Positions 20,931-34,199 of a DNA stretch of 64,000 bases are shown here, one piece after another. The notes beneath the pieces are model-generated. The model ran no database searches. It was given only the letters and a program-made list of their open reading frames with translations, and was not told the origin of the DNA. The stretch's first letter is position 1. Each line of letters begins with the position of its first letter. Source of the DNA: Adiantum capillus-veneris (taxonomy: Eukaryota; Streptophyta; Polypodiopsida; Polypodiales; Pteridaceae). The position numbers and the translations under genes were made by a program. The stretch is taken from positions 86,585,180 through 86,649,179 of the forward strand of contig CM043962.1 of assembly GCA_014529385.2 (NCBI GenBank), written 5' to 3'.

Positions 20931-23900
20931 TCATGGTGGTCGGTGTGACGAATGGAGGAGAAACCACCGAGGAGGGGCATAATGCCACGTAATCTCGCCA
21001 CTTGTAAGTGTGAAGAAGAGTGGGGATCGCGCCCAACGCCGACGGAAGGCAAATCGGCGAGCCTCGGTTGCTCGAGATGTACGTGAGGAAGAATCCCACT
21101 GCCAAATCAGGGTGTGAATGATGTCCAACCAAATGGCAGTGAGGGTATCCTGAAGGAGCTGTGGAGCGGCACTTAGAATGTGGAGACAATGAGCTCTCCA
21201 AACATTCCATAGTGTAATACTAGTGACGACTGAAAAAACTTCATCACGTGTCTGAGAATCCCCTGCCAAGCAATCTGTGGTAGCATAGCCAAAGTCCCTC
21301 GCCGATAGCCAGCTGAGGTGAGCATAAAGACTGGATCTGTGTCTGAGCCCTCGTAGAAAAGATGGGGGCCGGGCATCGGCATAACCATGAGACAGATCCC
21401 CAAGTAAGAAATCCATGCTGAACACCTGCTCTGCTAAGTAGAAAGCAAACTGCAAGCCACACTACATGGGAAGCTGAGCATGACCAAAGACAGTGTGCAG
21501 GTGACTCAAGTAGTCGCAAAGGACAGCGAGTACATAACGGATCATGACCCATAGTAGCTAGCCAAGTCCCAACTGGAAGTCCCGCATGTGCAATCATCCA
21601 CATGAAAAAAGAAATACGACGAGCTGCATGTAAATCCTAGATGGCGGACCAAAAATGCTGCAAATAGGCATGGGAGAGGCTTGAATGTAACCAAAAACGC
21701 ATATGAGTGGGCTGCCCTGGCTGCTGTCTCATCAATGCTAACCGTCCAATCCTGACAGTGTACTCAAAGAAGGATACAGGTGCACCGGTGGGGTCAGAGT
21801 GAGGCCAATGCCACTCGCCTGGGTCCTAATAAAGCTGAGATAGGGCACGACCCTCCCACACCCAAAGCCTCCAAAGTGCAACATTAGCGGAAGCGAAATG
21901 GGGGTCAACACAACGACGCTTCCTGCGGGAGCCAACTACTCTGATGGCCTCCCATCGAGCTCCGGGAAGGGCAAGGTGCGGAGAGGTGGCATCATATGTC
22001 AATCTAGCATGAATCCCCTGAGACTGGTCAGTATCAACTGTGAATAGCATGGTGTCTAAACGAGCTAATAAGAGAGTGCTCTGAGTAAAGAGGCCTTCCC
22101 AGCCACAATGGGGAGGCATCTGAAGCGTGCCTCTCATGATTGCATCCCACTGTGAAGGAACGGCGGAATCAATCTCAAGCAGTCTGTCTGTCACCCCACG
22201 ACCAATGTCATAATGTTCTGCCACAAAATCAGCATACGTGTCTCATGAAACAACCGCATAGAGGTAGCAGGGCCAGTGTCCCAGGCAGCCCAATCAATGT
22301 GAGTCCTCTCTCCAAGTTGACGGGGTGGATCAACCGAAGAATCAAGATCTGCAACATTCCAAATGAGAGGCTTGCGCTCAATCTCCTCACGACATGAGGG
22401 AGGTGAGCGAATGATAGCCCGTCGCATGGAAACCCAAATCTGAAGGAGCGATCGGATGAAGGGTGAGAGGGAGGCGGTGGACAAGGGGGCATTAGTAAAG
22501 AGAAAACGATACCCTGTCTGCCAAGTATTACCATCTCTAGTGCCGAGTCGTGGAGTCACTGCGCAAAGAGCGGCCTGAAGAAGCATCTTCTTGTCCGAGA
22601 AAAAGACCCCGAACAATAAGCTTGGTAAGAGGGGCGTGACTCTGTAACTCTGGATCAATAATGCCAAGGCCTCCCTTTGACCTAGGACGAATAATCGTGG
22701 ACCAACGAACTCGAGCACGGGTATCAGTAGTCCCATCTGTGCCACTCCATAAAAAGTTCCGCACTAAGCGGCGGAGCGGAGCTGTCACACCAGAATGTAA
22801 CATCCAACAAGAAGCCGTATACCATACTGTAGCCTGAATGACTTGGTTGGCGACCAATGCACGGCCAGCCAACGACAGATGACGTGAAGACCAATGGCAT
22901 AGCTTCTTGCGAATAGACTGTAGTACGGGTGCAAACTGCTGATGTGAGGTAACATCGAATCCAACCTGAAAGCCCAGATATCTGCATGTCTGACCCGATC
23001 GCAGCCATGTGAAACCATCAGCTACCCCCCAAGCAGGTATGTCATCACTGCCAACCAGTAACCCATAGGATTTATGCCAGTTAATGCGAGCGCCACTGGC
23101 AATGCAAAAAACCTCTAGGGCCTCGCGCATGGCATCAAGAGCAGCTAGCAAATAGCATAACATGAGCATAGTGTCATCAGCGAACTCCTGATCGATAAGG
23201 TCTGGAGCTGTAGGTACTGGCATGGTCAAGCCACAAAATGCTTGACTCTGAGCACGAAGAAAGTCAGACATAGTCTCTCCTACAACCATATACAGATATG
23301 CTGCTAGAGGACATCCCTGACGGACAGATCGAGAAAGCTCAAAACTGCGACTGACACGGCCACCAATAGTAATAGCACTGCTGGCAGTCCTGAAGAGAGC
23401 GGAAATGCCTGAGATCCATCTCGAAGGGAAACCCATCCTGGCTAAAGTTCCTTCAAGAAAGTCCCACTCAACACGATCGTATGCTTTCTCGAAGTCAAGA
23501 ATGAAAAAAGCGAGAGGCTCAGAAGATGATCTGGCCCACTCTACCGCCTCATAAAAAGTAAAGATATCATGACAAAGCCTGTCTGAGAAGTATGAATAAT
23601 ATCTGGTAAGAACAATCGCAAGCGATGGCTGATCATTAACGCTAATATCTTATAGACCGAAGGGAGTAGGGTAATAGGTCTCCACTGTCGGAGCTGAGTG
23701 GTGTCACCCCCCTTCGGAATAAGAGATATGAGACCCGAACAAAGATCCGGATGCATAAATCCTGATGCAAAGATGTCCTGACAACCGCGAAGCAGTGGTA
23801 TATGCAATACATCCCAATATGTCAAAAAGAAAGCTCTAGTGAGGCCATCCTCTCCTGGACAGGAGGATGGATCAAGACTCTCTATAGCAGCATGGAGCTC

Positions 23901-25319
23901 TGCAAGTGTGAAGGGTGCCAACAAGATCTCTGCCATAGTGTCTGTACAACGGTGTCGCGTGTGATGCCAGATCTGCTCACGGGCAAGTAAAACCTCAGTA
24001 GTGCATACATCAGCAATGAACAATGTCTCAAAATAATCTGCAGACATATCAAGTATAACATCAGGATGCATATGTAGTGTCCCTTGAGCATCGCACAAAG
24101 TCCGAAGGGTGGTGCCAGGAGGGCGCTCTTTATGCGCAGCGAAGAAGTCTTTATTCATTCGATCAGCTTTAGCTATCCAATGAGATACTGAAGCATGATG
24201 AGTGCACTCAGACCTAGCATCCTGTACGCGACGAATCTCCTCTGTGAGCTCTGTCTGTCTAGCAGCGAGGTATGCATCCTGAGGCCACTCCTCAAGCAAG
24301 CGCTGAGTGGAACCAAGAGGGATGTGAAGATCAGACTCCCGTACTCTCAACTGACGATGAATAATAGCGGTCTGATCACGGCAGTAAATACTAGACTGAG
24401 TAATGCAATGAGCAAGAAACTCTCCAGGGGGTCCACAATAAGAAGCATCCGTGGACCATAAGTCACGAATCTGCTGCTGCAATACTGGGGTGGTGAGAAC
24501 ACTGTCAGGGATGCGGCAGCCTCGTCTCTGTGCAGAGGATCTAGTGAAGGAGATAAACAATGAGATGGGTAAATGATCTGAGAGGTTGGTCCCTCTCCAT
24601 ATAGTAGTGAATCCGCCTAGAGCTGCTGCCCAAGGGCCAATGTAAAAACAATCAAGTCGCTCTAATAATCTCCCTTGCTGTCTCTGAAACCCCCAAGAGT
24701 AATGAAGTGTAGCAGAGTGGTGATAAAAAGAGGGTATGTGCCAGGCGTCAACACCTTGAATAGCTAGAAGAAATCGATCCCAAGCTGGTTGCTCATCGGG
24801 AGAGATGGATGATAGAACTGGAGGTGTGATGGCTCGCCAATCAGAGTCGCTCTCAACGTTGTTGAAGTCACCTCCAACAACCCAAGAGTCTACTGCAGGT
24901 AGAACAGCAGCCAAAGAGGACCAAAATGTAGCCCTCTCCCGAGGAGTAGTGGGTGCATAGACTGACATAAAACCAATGATAGATTCCCGAATCCGAATAG
25001 AAACATAGACTGCTCTGCCAACGACAAGGGTGCCATGTTGCTGAACTGAGGCCAAGTAACGTGGTCCCACTGAGATCCATACACCGCAACTTTGTCCATG
25101 AAGGCCTAGAGCAGGCTCCCAAAATGTGCGGGCGCCCGAGGGCATGAGATTGCCAAAGGGAATGGCAATCTTATGCTCCTGTACTAGCAATATATCCACA
25201 GTGCCCACTACATGAGCGTGTAAATCTCTGCGAAGTAAAAGCTTACAGGAACCTTTTGCTCGAGAAGTTTGTAAACCATTAGCATTCCAAGAAACTACAT
25301 GTAAATCCATAGACTGCAT
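20931..25319 (-). pseudogene. LINE D ORF2: endonuclease, reverse transcriptase, zf-RVT
   Basis: The first 590 codons are open: APE endonuclease (VVSWNANGL, LVQEHK, SVYAPTTPRE, VVGGDFNNVES, NLSDHLPISL) and the start of RT (LIPKGGDTTQLRQWRPITLL, TSQTGFV). A one-base shift near 23590 precedes EKAYDRVEW-type sequence. Frame 23436-22537 has GCPLAAYLYM and the catalytic FADDTML (Y to F). Further shifts fall near 22600, 22200, 21830 and 21440. The zinc-binding zf-RVT block is at 21603-21450 (FMWMIAHAGLP, CTRCPLRLLESPAHCLWSC), and the C-terminus has TLWNVWRAHCLHIL. Overall length, about 1460 codons, is normal for plant L1-type ORF2. Confidence 0.9.
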
Positions 25320-25342
25320 GAAAGAGTTTGAATAGCATCTGT

Positions 25343-27128
25343 CTAACTGCGCATCTTCTTGGAGACAGCTGGGCCATCCAAGGAGTGAGCTTCAGGTGGT
25401 AGAAAAGCTACCCGCAAGCCCTCTCTAAGATAGGGTGTCTCATTGCACCAACTGCGTACCTCAGCTTGCTTACATTGCATTACTGATGCTGCAGCTTTGA
25501 CACCCCAAATGCGCATAGACACAGGAAGCACCACATCTGAGGATACATGAATGACCATAGGCAATGAATAGCAAGCATAAACATCACTCCACTCCATAGC
25601 ACCAATACATGAAGGGTAGTGAGGAGACAAAACATCAGGAGCGGAAGTAGACAACCATAAATGAAGCTGAGCCATAGTCTGTGTGTGCACAAAATGTAGA
25701 ACCTGATCCTCGGACCATTCCTGAGCAGCGTGGAATGGAAGGAAAAAGGAATGGGCATTAGGTAGGCTGAGAGCGACAGCCTATTAAAGAGGGAACACAA
25801 CCTGTCTTGTGATGCATAAGATGGAGCTGCACCCACAATGGCCCTTTTGAGTCACCGCACATGTCAGCCCGATGAGTGCCCCAGGAAAGAGGGCAAGAGC
25901 TGAGAAAACTGCGTGAGACGTAGGTATGAGCTGCTGAGGGAGGGAGAGGACCAGAAGGAGGAGGGGGGAGAGTCAGGGTGATAGGAAGAGGAGGAGAAGG
26001 GAGAGGTAGTAGCGGTGAATGATCCATCTGCATGGGAACAGGGACCTCGGGAAGAGGGGAAGGAGCGGGCGGGGGAACTGCAGGTGAAGGAGCTGGTAGC
26101 AGAGGCCAGTGATCCTGTCGCGAAGAAGAAGAATGGCGAGGAGATGCAGGGGTAAGGGGGTGGTGGAAACTTGAGAGGGAGCAGGAGAGGTAACACTAGG
26201 AGCTGGCTACGTTGTTGGTTGCTGACGAGGACGGAAGGAATGATTACGACCCACTGTCTGCCATGCTTCCTCAGTGGGAGCTGAAGCCGAGGGAGGAACA
26301 TGGAGGACAAGAGCTCGAGGAGTGCCTGTAGGCTGCTGAGGTGCTTGAGTAGTAGATGGGAAAGAAAGAGGAACCGGCTGTTGACGCTAACCACGTGGCT
26401 GAGCATGATTGCCGCGGGCCGGCTGTTGTTGCCGCCGATGTCGTGGCAGGGTGGGGCCATATCGCGCCAAGTGTCCCATCTCGTGACAGCGTAAGCACTG
26501 TCCTGGGCGGCCAGTGACTACCATACGGAGAGAGTAGTCTCGATCGCGCACAGCCACAGTAACTCTATCTGGTAGTGAAGTATCCCCAAACACCAAGACC
26601 TGAATGCGAGGTGGGCTAGATGAGAAGATGCAGGATCCTGGAACTACCGTGCCAAAATGAGCAGCAATCATCTGGAGGAGATGTTCATCGATAAAATGGA
26701 GAGGCATATCCGGTAAGGAGAGCGTCAGAGGGAATCTGGGAATAAGGTGTCGATTGTCAAACTCCTCAGTGGAAAACTCGGGATACCACCTCGTCAAGTA
26801 TATCATCCTGCGAATTAGAGAGTATCGGAGAGCGAGCCAGGAGAGCTGAGGCAGTGGCGGGATTTGAAAGACGTACCATGAATATGCCTCTGCCAAGGAG
26901 TGTAAGCTCCGAGATCCGTCCCTGAGTAGTGCCCAATGCAGTCTGACACCAATCACGTATAGAAGATCGGGGTGGAGATTGTCCAATCATTCGGCCAACT
27001 AAGGCATGCTGAGCCAAGTGTTGTACTTTGGAGTCAATGCGTGTCAATAGGTCGCCAGTGCAATCCACGCGACAGGTAAGTGGTGATGGAGCGCCGTGAG
27101 GAGCACTCGAGACCGGCAAAGCCGCCAT
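25343..27128 (-). pseudogene. LINE D ORF1: nucleic-acid-binding protein
   Basis: The start at 27128 (MAALPVSS) is the first ATG after the (TC)n tract. The N-terminal half matches the plant DUF4283 layout: RMIGQSPPRSSIRDW, GRGIFMVRLSNP, then RWYPEFSTEEFDN after a frameshift near 26790. A knuckle CLRCHEMGHLARY follows at about 26490, where the last Cys is Tyr. A long Pro/Ser-rich stretch in shifting frames (26460-25760) leads to a C-terminal part (WCNETPYLREGLRVAFLPPE) ending 23 bases before ORF2. ORF1 proteins bind LINE RNA. At least two frame changes inactivate it. Confidence 0.75.
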
Positions 27129-27169
27129 GAAGAATGGGCGAGACTGGCAAATGATAAAAGCAGGACCCA

Positions 27170-27172
<3 letters not shown>

Positions 27173-27230
<58 letters not shown>
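27173..27230. repeat. (TC)n microsatellite in LINE D 5' UTR
   Basis: About 58 bp of uninterrupted TC between the 5' UTR repeats and the ORF1 start. Confidence 0.97.
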
Positions 27231-27233
<3 letters not shown>

Positions 27234-27254
27234 GGCAGTAGGCAGATGCGCGCA

Positions 27255-27480
27255 GCCCACAGTTAGGGTTTCGCACAGTTAGGGTTTCGGGCAGTTAGGG
27301 TTTTGCACAGTTAGGGTTTCGGGCAGGCGGCAGCAGGTTCGCGAAGGCAGGGAGAGACGCGCGCAGGCAGCAGATTCGCGCGCAGTTAACTTTCGCGCGC
27401 AGGCAGCAGGCAGACTTGCGCAACAGCAGCCATAGTTAGGGTTCGCGCACAGTTAACGTTCGTGCGCAGGCAGCAGGCAG
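27255..27480 (-). promoter_or_regulatory. LINE D 5' UTR with tandem telobox units
   Basis: CAGTTAGGGTTT occurs four times at about 19-bp spacing (27260-27320), then GTTAGGGTTC near 27435, among GGCAGCAGG and CGCGCAG modules. On the element's strand each unit contains AAACCCTA, the plant telobox, a known promoter element. Tandem 5' UTR units are common in LINE promoters; the regulatory role here is inference. Confidence 0.6.
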
Positions 27481-27516
27481 AATAGCTTGGACTCTCTTTC
27501 TCCCTCTCTCTCTCTC

Positions 27517-28490
27517 CCCCCCTCTCCCCCTCCCCTCTCAAACCCCCAAAACTTTTCCATGTTTCTATGGGTATTTTATGGTTTTTCTTGCCAATTTAGT
27601 GCTCTTTATATGGGAGGTGATGGGATCCATAATTGTATTGTCACATGTGCTTCATCCATGTGGATGGAAGTAGACACCTGAGAGACACCTCGAGCTTTTG
27701 TAAATCATAAAAAAGACTCGACATTCGTAATGTTCTTTATGAGGGCCAGCATGTTAAGTCATGTTTCAAATGTGTTAATCACGTAAATTTGAATGTTTGA
27801 AAACTATCTTGGTGATTCTGGAGTCCGTGATGTGTTTTATCTTGTTGCGCCATCATTTCCATTGACCGTACTTGGTCCCTTTCCACGGAACTCGTCTTGG
27901 AGAAATTGCTGTGCGGCCTGTCGTTACACAGCCACACGATGTTCCCTCCCCTTATCACTGCTACATTGAGTTTCTTGCAAAATCGTCGATCATGCATGGC
28001 ATGTCTTCTCTAGTGGTGACATATTTTAGATCCACTGAAGACTACTTGAGAATTTTGGGAGGACATCATATTGTGGTTCGGGCTACTCTGTTCACCAAGC
28101 TAGAGGTGCAGTTGGCTCCGATGCCAACCATTTGGTAAGAGCGGAAAATGGCGTATGGCTAAAGACTGCTTTCCCCATGTGTGCAGTAGTTGTAGGCATA
28201 CTTCGATCCTAGGCAATATTTCTAAGCATCAATTTATGAAACAAGGTCAGTGAAGCAAGCAGGTGGTTGGCAGTAAAACGATGAGCATTGTATACCTTCT
28301 TCACAACTCCGACTACAAACATAGCACCTCAACCCCCTGCTCCCAAAATGCTAATGTCTTTGGCAGGAAAGCTGAAAGGTCACTTGTTTTGTTTTTAAGG
28401 GGAGTGTACTTTGAAATGGTATCGGCCACCGATTATATAGTGTTGTCTAGCATCATTCATTGTTCATAATCTGTATGTCTTGGTTGGCAG
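27517..28490 (+). other. Anonymous sequence with a possible exon
   Basis: An open frame at 27872-28138 ends at a strong splice donor consensus (TTTG|GTAAGAG at 28134). Its translation (SPYHCYIEFLAKSSIMHGMS, LGGHHIVVRATLFTKLEVQL) is complex and not repeat-like, but I do not recognise it. It is not in phase with the exon at 28491, so at least one more exon or a frame loss would be needed. Confidence 0.35.
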
Positions 28491-29119
<629 letters not shown>

Positions 29120-31459
29120 GAATTGGATGTGGGAATTGCATTGACTATTCGTCTGAAAAATGTTATGTAAATAATGAATTGCATTTATTTGTGTGCATGC
29201 ACACATTGTACATTTTGTAAAGAATCTATTTACAGGTTTGTACACCACACCATTGATTGAAAGGTCCGTCATTTATGTAGATCGTTATTGGAAGGATCAA
29301 TAAGGGTGCCATCTTCAGGAACTTTGTAATTGGCTTTCAAAAACAAGCCTTAGTGCAGAACAGAGTTGGGAATACATTTGATGTGAAGTATTGATAGGTT
29401 GAATTTATTTCTTTGATATTTTACTTTGTAATGGAGTTCTTTCATTTAAGACATATGGGTCCATTTCATTGAATTGTTCAAAATGCCAATGTGACCCTTC
29501 ACCTTGTTATATTAAAAATATGTGAGACATCATGACATTTGAGGAATTGACAATTGACATCTAACCAATTTGTACCCGGTAATGAATGATGTGCATATAT
29601 GTTCTCCCCCACATTTTTGTCCCAGCATCCATGGTGTGCATTTTTACTACTATGGAAACAATGTCAACCAAGACTTTGAATTTTTCCCAAGACGTTTGCA
29701 CATGGTCATTACAAGTGAGCTCTGGCCTACTTGGCCAATTTTTAATTTCTTTGTATGTTGTGCCCTAAATCCATTGAAGTTCCATGTTTGGTGGGCTTAT
29801 TGCATACACTTGGCTGGCATCTACAGTGTGATTATGGGTTATTGCAAGTCACAAACAGGATGCGTATCCGTCTTAATCACCAATTAAGGCTCTAATATTA
29901 TTAACTTAGCTTCAATCTCATTGAAGCATCCATGATTGGGCTTTTTCTAATGATGAGCACCACATACAATCTTTGGAGCCTATTTGCATTGATTGATTTT
30001 GGAGCTTGTTTGCATCGCTATCAATGACAATACTTGTCACCGCAAATCCTTTGTATTGAAATGTAGAGGATAGTTGATCATGCTGAAGTAATCAGCACCA
30101 ATTGACGGATCTTGTGTAGGTATCATACTTCAAAGAGTTTTGACAATTGGATGCATGAGCAAAATCAACATGATTTCTTTTGCCAACATTCATGATCCAT
30201 CTCACTACTTTCTCCTGAGGTACACATAATTATAAGTTTTGTCTAGTTGGGTCTCGAAGTAGAACAACTTGATGAGTTCCAAATGACCCTTTTGTAGAAA
30301 GTGGTTTTATGTGGATCAGCTACAGTTTATTGAAGTATTTACATTCTGTCCTCTTGATTCCTTGATAGAAAGGATAAAATAGGTACTGTAAGTTGACTAG
30401 AAGAAAATGGGTTTGTAAGTTATCTTGTTGCCTTGGTATTGGGTTTGCTTCATACACATGGTAGATGGGGATGATCGTATCACATACAAATCATCCCGTA
30501 AGGTAATCATCTCATTGTAGGAATCACATGGGTTTGGTTCATACACATGGTAGATGAGGATGATCATATCACATACAAATGATCCCATAAGGTAATCATC
30601 TCATAGGGTCTCATAGGGTAATCATATCATAAGAGAAAGGTTTAGAATCATACATGAAACCCCATTTTCTAGCATTTCTCCCCTTGTGATTTAGACCATG
30701 ACAAGATGGCTATAAGAAACATGTCTAGCCTTACCATATGTGAAGTTTCTCCCCTTGATTGTGCATCCCTCTTGTTTCTAGACTTTAGCTTGAAGTGAAT
30801 TTATGACATCTTGTAGGTTAGGGTTTGATCATTTTCTTCAATGATGGTCACTAAGTCATCATAGCTAGAGAGTAAATGTCACCACTGTACAAATATCTTG
30901 TCCTCTTTTGGTACTTGACTAATCCTGCATTTAAGGTGGTTAACAAGACTAGCCATATCCTTTCTTTACTCCATTTTGACTTTATACAATTACTTATTCG
31001 GCTAACTTCGTTTTCTTTTTTCTTGGCCCAAAGTTTTTCTCAAGGACTTCCCATGTGTGTGTGGATATGTAACACTCATCTTTTAATTGACATAATTGTT
31101 ATGCAGAGAGGTAATTATTGTTCCCAGGGCTTGCTCATCTTTTGCTAGGTTTTGTGCACTCATAGAGTGGGTTTGTGCACCTTCATTAGTAGATGGGTCC
31201 CTAAGAGTTAGCTCGACATTTCCCCATAGCGTCTTTTTCATTAGGCACCCTTTTAGCTTGGCTTGTTATGTGTAGAAACAATAACTACCATTTTATCTCT
31301 CCATCCCCTTTTCTCCATTGTGCTTATGGAGGGGTCCTTGCACTTGGCAGACTCTGTAAGACCAGTGTCTGGACTCCTTACACTCCCAATAACAACATCT
31401 CCATAGATAAAGAAAATTTAAACATCCATTGCAAATAGATCGTGTTAGGTTGCAAAATT

Positions 31460-31532
<73 letters not shown>

Positions 31533-31689
31533 TCCTTTACCCAAATAAAATGCCCTTTGTAGGTTGTTGCTTGCTTGAGAGACAAATCAAAAAAATTACA
31601 CAGACCAACTTCTTAGCTATAGATAGATGTGGTTCAAATTCTACGGGAGTACCTTCTTGAGAAGCAATAACTCCAAGTTGTACTGGGAA
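29120..31689. other. No recognisable gene; 89-bp tandem duplication and (AG)n
   Basis: AT-rich sequence without convincing coding regions. A unit starting GGGTTTGSTTCATACACATG is duplicated with 89-bp spacing (30441 and 30530). An (AG)n tract of about 69 bp lies at 31461-31529. Short open frames such as 29570-29887 show no known motif. Confidence 0.6.
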
Positions 31690-32578
31690 GTGCCTCCTAA
31701 CTGGGCATAGCAATGGGAGTTCTATGGGAATAAGCCCTTAGATGTTATTAGGATTAGTGGTAAGGCCTCAAGGGACATTTGCTTGTGGGAATGACACTTT
31801 CGGACCTGACCAAAGAAATACGGTGTTCTAAATAGGCCCTTACATTCTCCATTGAGAAATGTCCGAAGAGCGAGGAATAGTTCAAGATCTTTGTACAACT
31901 TAGACATGATAGTGATTTTGACTTCAAAAGCCATGAAATCCATTAATTTGGAAATATTTAATGGCACTTTTTGAGGTTCTATTCCGTGACCTAAGTTTGG
32001 TGAAGATGGGATCTCCACTTCTTTGACGGGGTTAGATATTCCCTTACTAAACATCCTCTCAAATAGATAATGTGTATGCCCAATTTGTGATGTCTTACAC
32101 TCACTTTCTTCTTGGATGATACTAGGTATGGCTAATGACTAATGGTGTTCCCTCACTAAACATCCTCTCAAATAGATAACATGTATGCCTAGTTTGCGAT
32201 GTCTAACACTCACTTTCTTCTTGGATGATACTAGGTATGGCTAATGGTTTATGGTCTTTGTGAGGTTGAAGTTGCATGGGAAACATTATGCGTGTAATCC
32301 TAATCTACCTAGGTATTGGCTCTAGTTCCCTTTGGGTCTCCTCTACCAGGCTTCTTCAGTGTTTAACCCGCTTAATCTCCTCTATAGGTTTTGGGTAGGT
32401 CCCAATCTTCTTCGTGGTTTCCTTGGGTTTTGTCTCTTGTGGCTCCTCTTGGAGGTTCTCATCCCTTTTGGTTAGCCTTGAGGACACATGTTGAATCATT
32501 GGTGGTATGGGAGTGGTTTAATATGCTCCCCCCTCTCCCTCCCCCAGTAGTGTCCTTGCGTGACTTCTCTTCATAATC
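31690..32578 (-). pseudogene. Remnant of an E-family gag-protease linker
   Basis: Minus-strand frame 32054-31722 contains PLNISKLMDFMAFEVKITIM and SKLYKDLELFLALR, nearly identical to PLNIAKLMNFM..EV and SKLYKDPELVSAL in element E (45059-44751). The flanking DNA (32300-32570) also parallels 45090-45260. A 109-bp unit is tandemly duplicated (32046 and 32155). No LTRs are attached. Confidence 0.75.
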
Positions 32579-32587
32579 TATGCCTTT

Positions 32588-32950
32588 TTATTGTGCATAA
32601 CCTTTTGCAACAAGTCGAGCCTTATAGCGATCAATATCACCATCCAGCTTGCGTTTCAACTTGTAAACCCACTTTGTATCAATGGCCTTTTTGCCAGGAG
32701 GCAAATCACATAAAGTCCATATGTCATTTTCTATAAGTACATCATATTCTGATTGCATGGTAGCCATCCAATTTTTTGAATTCTGTGCTTCATCAAAAGA
32801 TAGAGGTTCCTCAACATCACGTAAGCTAGACACAGCCAAAGCATAACAATTTGATGCATGAGATGCATGGCGAGAGCCTGAATGAGTGCGGCTAGACAAA
32901 GGTGCATCCAATTTACTGTCATGCAATGTATGCACCAACCATTTTGGCAT
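32588..32950 (-). pseudogene. copia K reverse transcriptase, N-terminal part
   Basis: 120 codons covering the linker after integrase (SFDEAQNSKNWMATMQSEYD) and the first copia RT block (DIWTLCDLPPGKKAIDTKWV, RYKARLVAKGYAQ). The palm with the catalytic aspartates and RNase H are missing because the element ends here. The copia signature KWVYK..DG..RYKARLVAKG is unmistakable. Confidence 0.9.
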
Positions 32951-33223
32951 ACCTCTAGGCTACTCATTTTCAGCCCTTTTCTCATCAAGTACATCATGTA
33001 CATCTGCATCAGTAATAGGCTGATCTATAACATTTTCAAAAACCCCCATAGGTTGTACATTTGCCTCATTGGAATTTATATTCAAACTTCCACCACTGAA
33101 AAGAGGCAACAAAGTGTCATAAATGTCTTGTGAGCTTACATTATTGTCTCTAGTACATGACAGCAAGGGTTGAATAGAATCTTCCACAAACACAACATCC
33201 CGTGAAACTAGAATACGCTTTGT

Positions 33224-34199
33224 TTACGGATGATACAACCTGTAACCTTTGCTTTCATCACTATAACCAACAAAAATACATTTGACAACCTTATCATCCA
33301 TTTTTTTGCGTTGTGTTTGTGGCACCAAAGCATATGTCAAACATCCAAAAACACGCACGTGCTCAATAGAAGGCTTTCTATCATGCCATGCTTCATATGG
33401 AGTCATAGACTGCAAAGCTTTTGTGGGCACATGTTAACTACATACGTGGCACACATGATGGCCTCAAGTCAAAGAATGCAACAAAGCTTGACTTTTGACC
33501 ATTCATCGTGCCATTTTTATAAGTGATCTGTTTTTCCTCTCAACAACACCATTTTGTTGAGGCGTATAATGCACTGTACATTGGTGTTTTATCCCACGAG
33601 TAGCCAAAAATGCATTAAATTCATGAGACATATACTCCCCCCCTTGATCAGAACAGAGGGTGCCCATAGTACATTTGGAGACATTTTTAGCCATAGCCAA
33701 AAATTGTTTGAAGTACATAAACACTTCGGACTTTGCGTTAAGCGAATACACCCGTGCATGCCTAGAGTAATCATCAATAAAAGTCACAAAGTAAAGGTAA
33801 CTATCCAAGGACGAAGTTACCATGGGCCCACAAACATCACTATGCACAAGCTGCAACCTGCATGTGGCCCTAAGTGAACCATCCTTTGGAAACTTAGAAC
33901 GCTGCATCTTACTGAAAATACAACCTTCATAAACATGTTTGACAGGTGCTTTAAGAGGCAAAAAAAAAAGCAACCATATCAAATTTTTGCAAACGCAGCA
34001 AATTGGCAAAATTCAGATGACCAAAATGTGCATGCCAACGTTTTGCATATGAAATAGCCTTAGAATCTACAACTGAATTTGCAAAATTCTGCCCACACTT
34101 GTCATACAAAGTGAGCTTATACAGCCCATGGCATAAATGCCAGATGCAACATTTCATCACCAAAACTGAGATCGTGTACAATACATCTGTCATCCACAA
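33224..34199 (-). pseudogene. copia K integrase
   Basis: The pre-integrase zinc region is AKRWHAHFGHLNFANLLRLQ, followed after a frameshift near 33955 by KHVYEGCIFSKMQRSKFP. The core domain has the catalytic triad: Asp in LVHSDVCGPM, Asp in LCSDQGGEYM, Glu in NGVVERKNR. Another shift near 33430-33500 precedes the C-terminal MTPYEAWHDRKPSIEHVRVF and FVGYSDESKGYRLYHP. The triad residues are preserved although the frame is broken. Confidence 0.9.

Larger units (their letters stand above)
20788..27500 (-). mobile_element. LINE D, full-length plant L1-type element
   Basis: A 6.7-kb minus-strand non-LTR element with 5' UTR, ORF1, a 23-base gap, ORF2 and a short poly(A) (T8 at 20788-20795 on the plus strand). 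The pyrimidine tract TCCCTCTCTCTCTCTC lies on both sides (20770-20785 and 27501-27516) and could be the target duplication, though low complexity makes this uncertain. Both ORFs carry frameshifts, so the copy is dead, but all domains are present. Confidence 0.88.
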
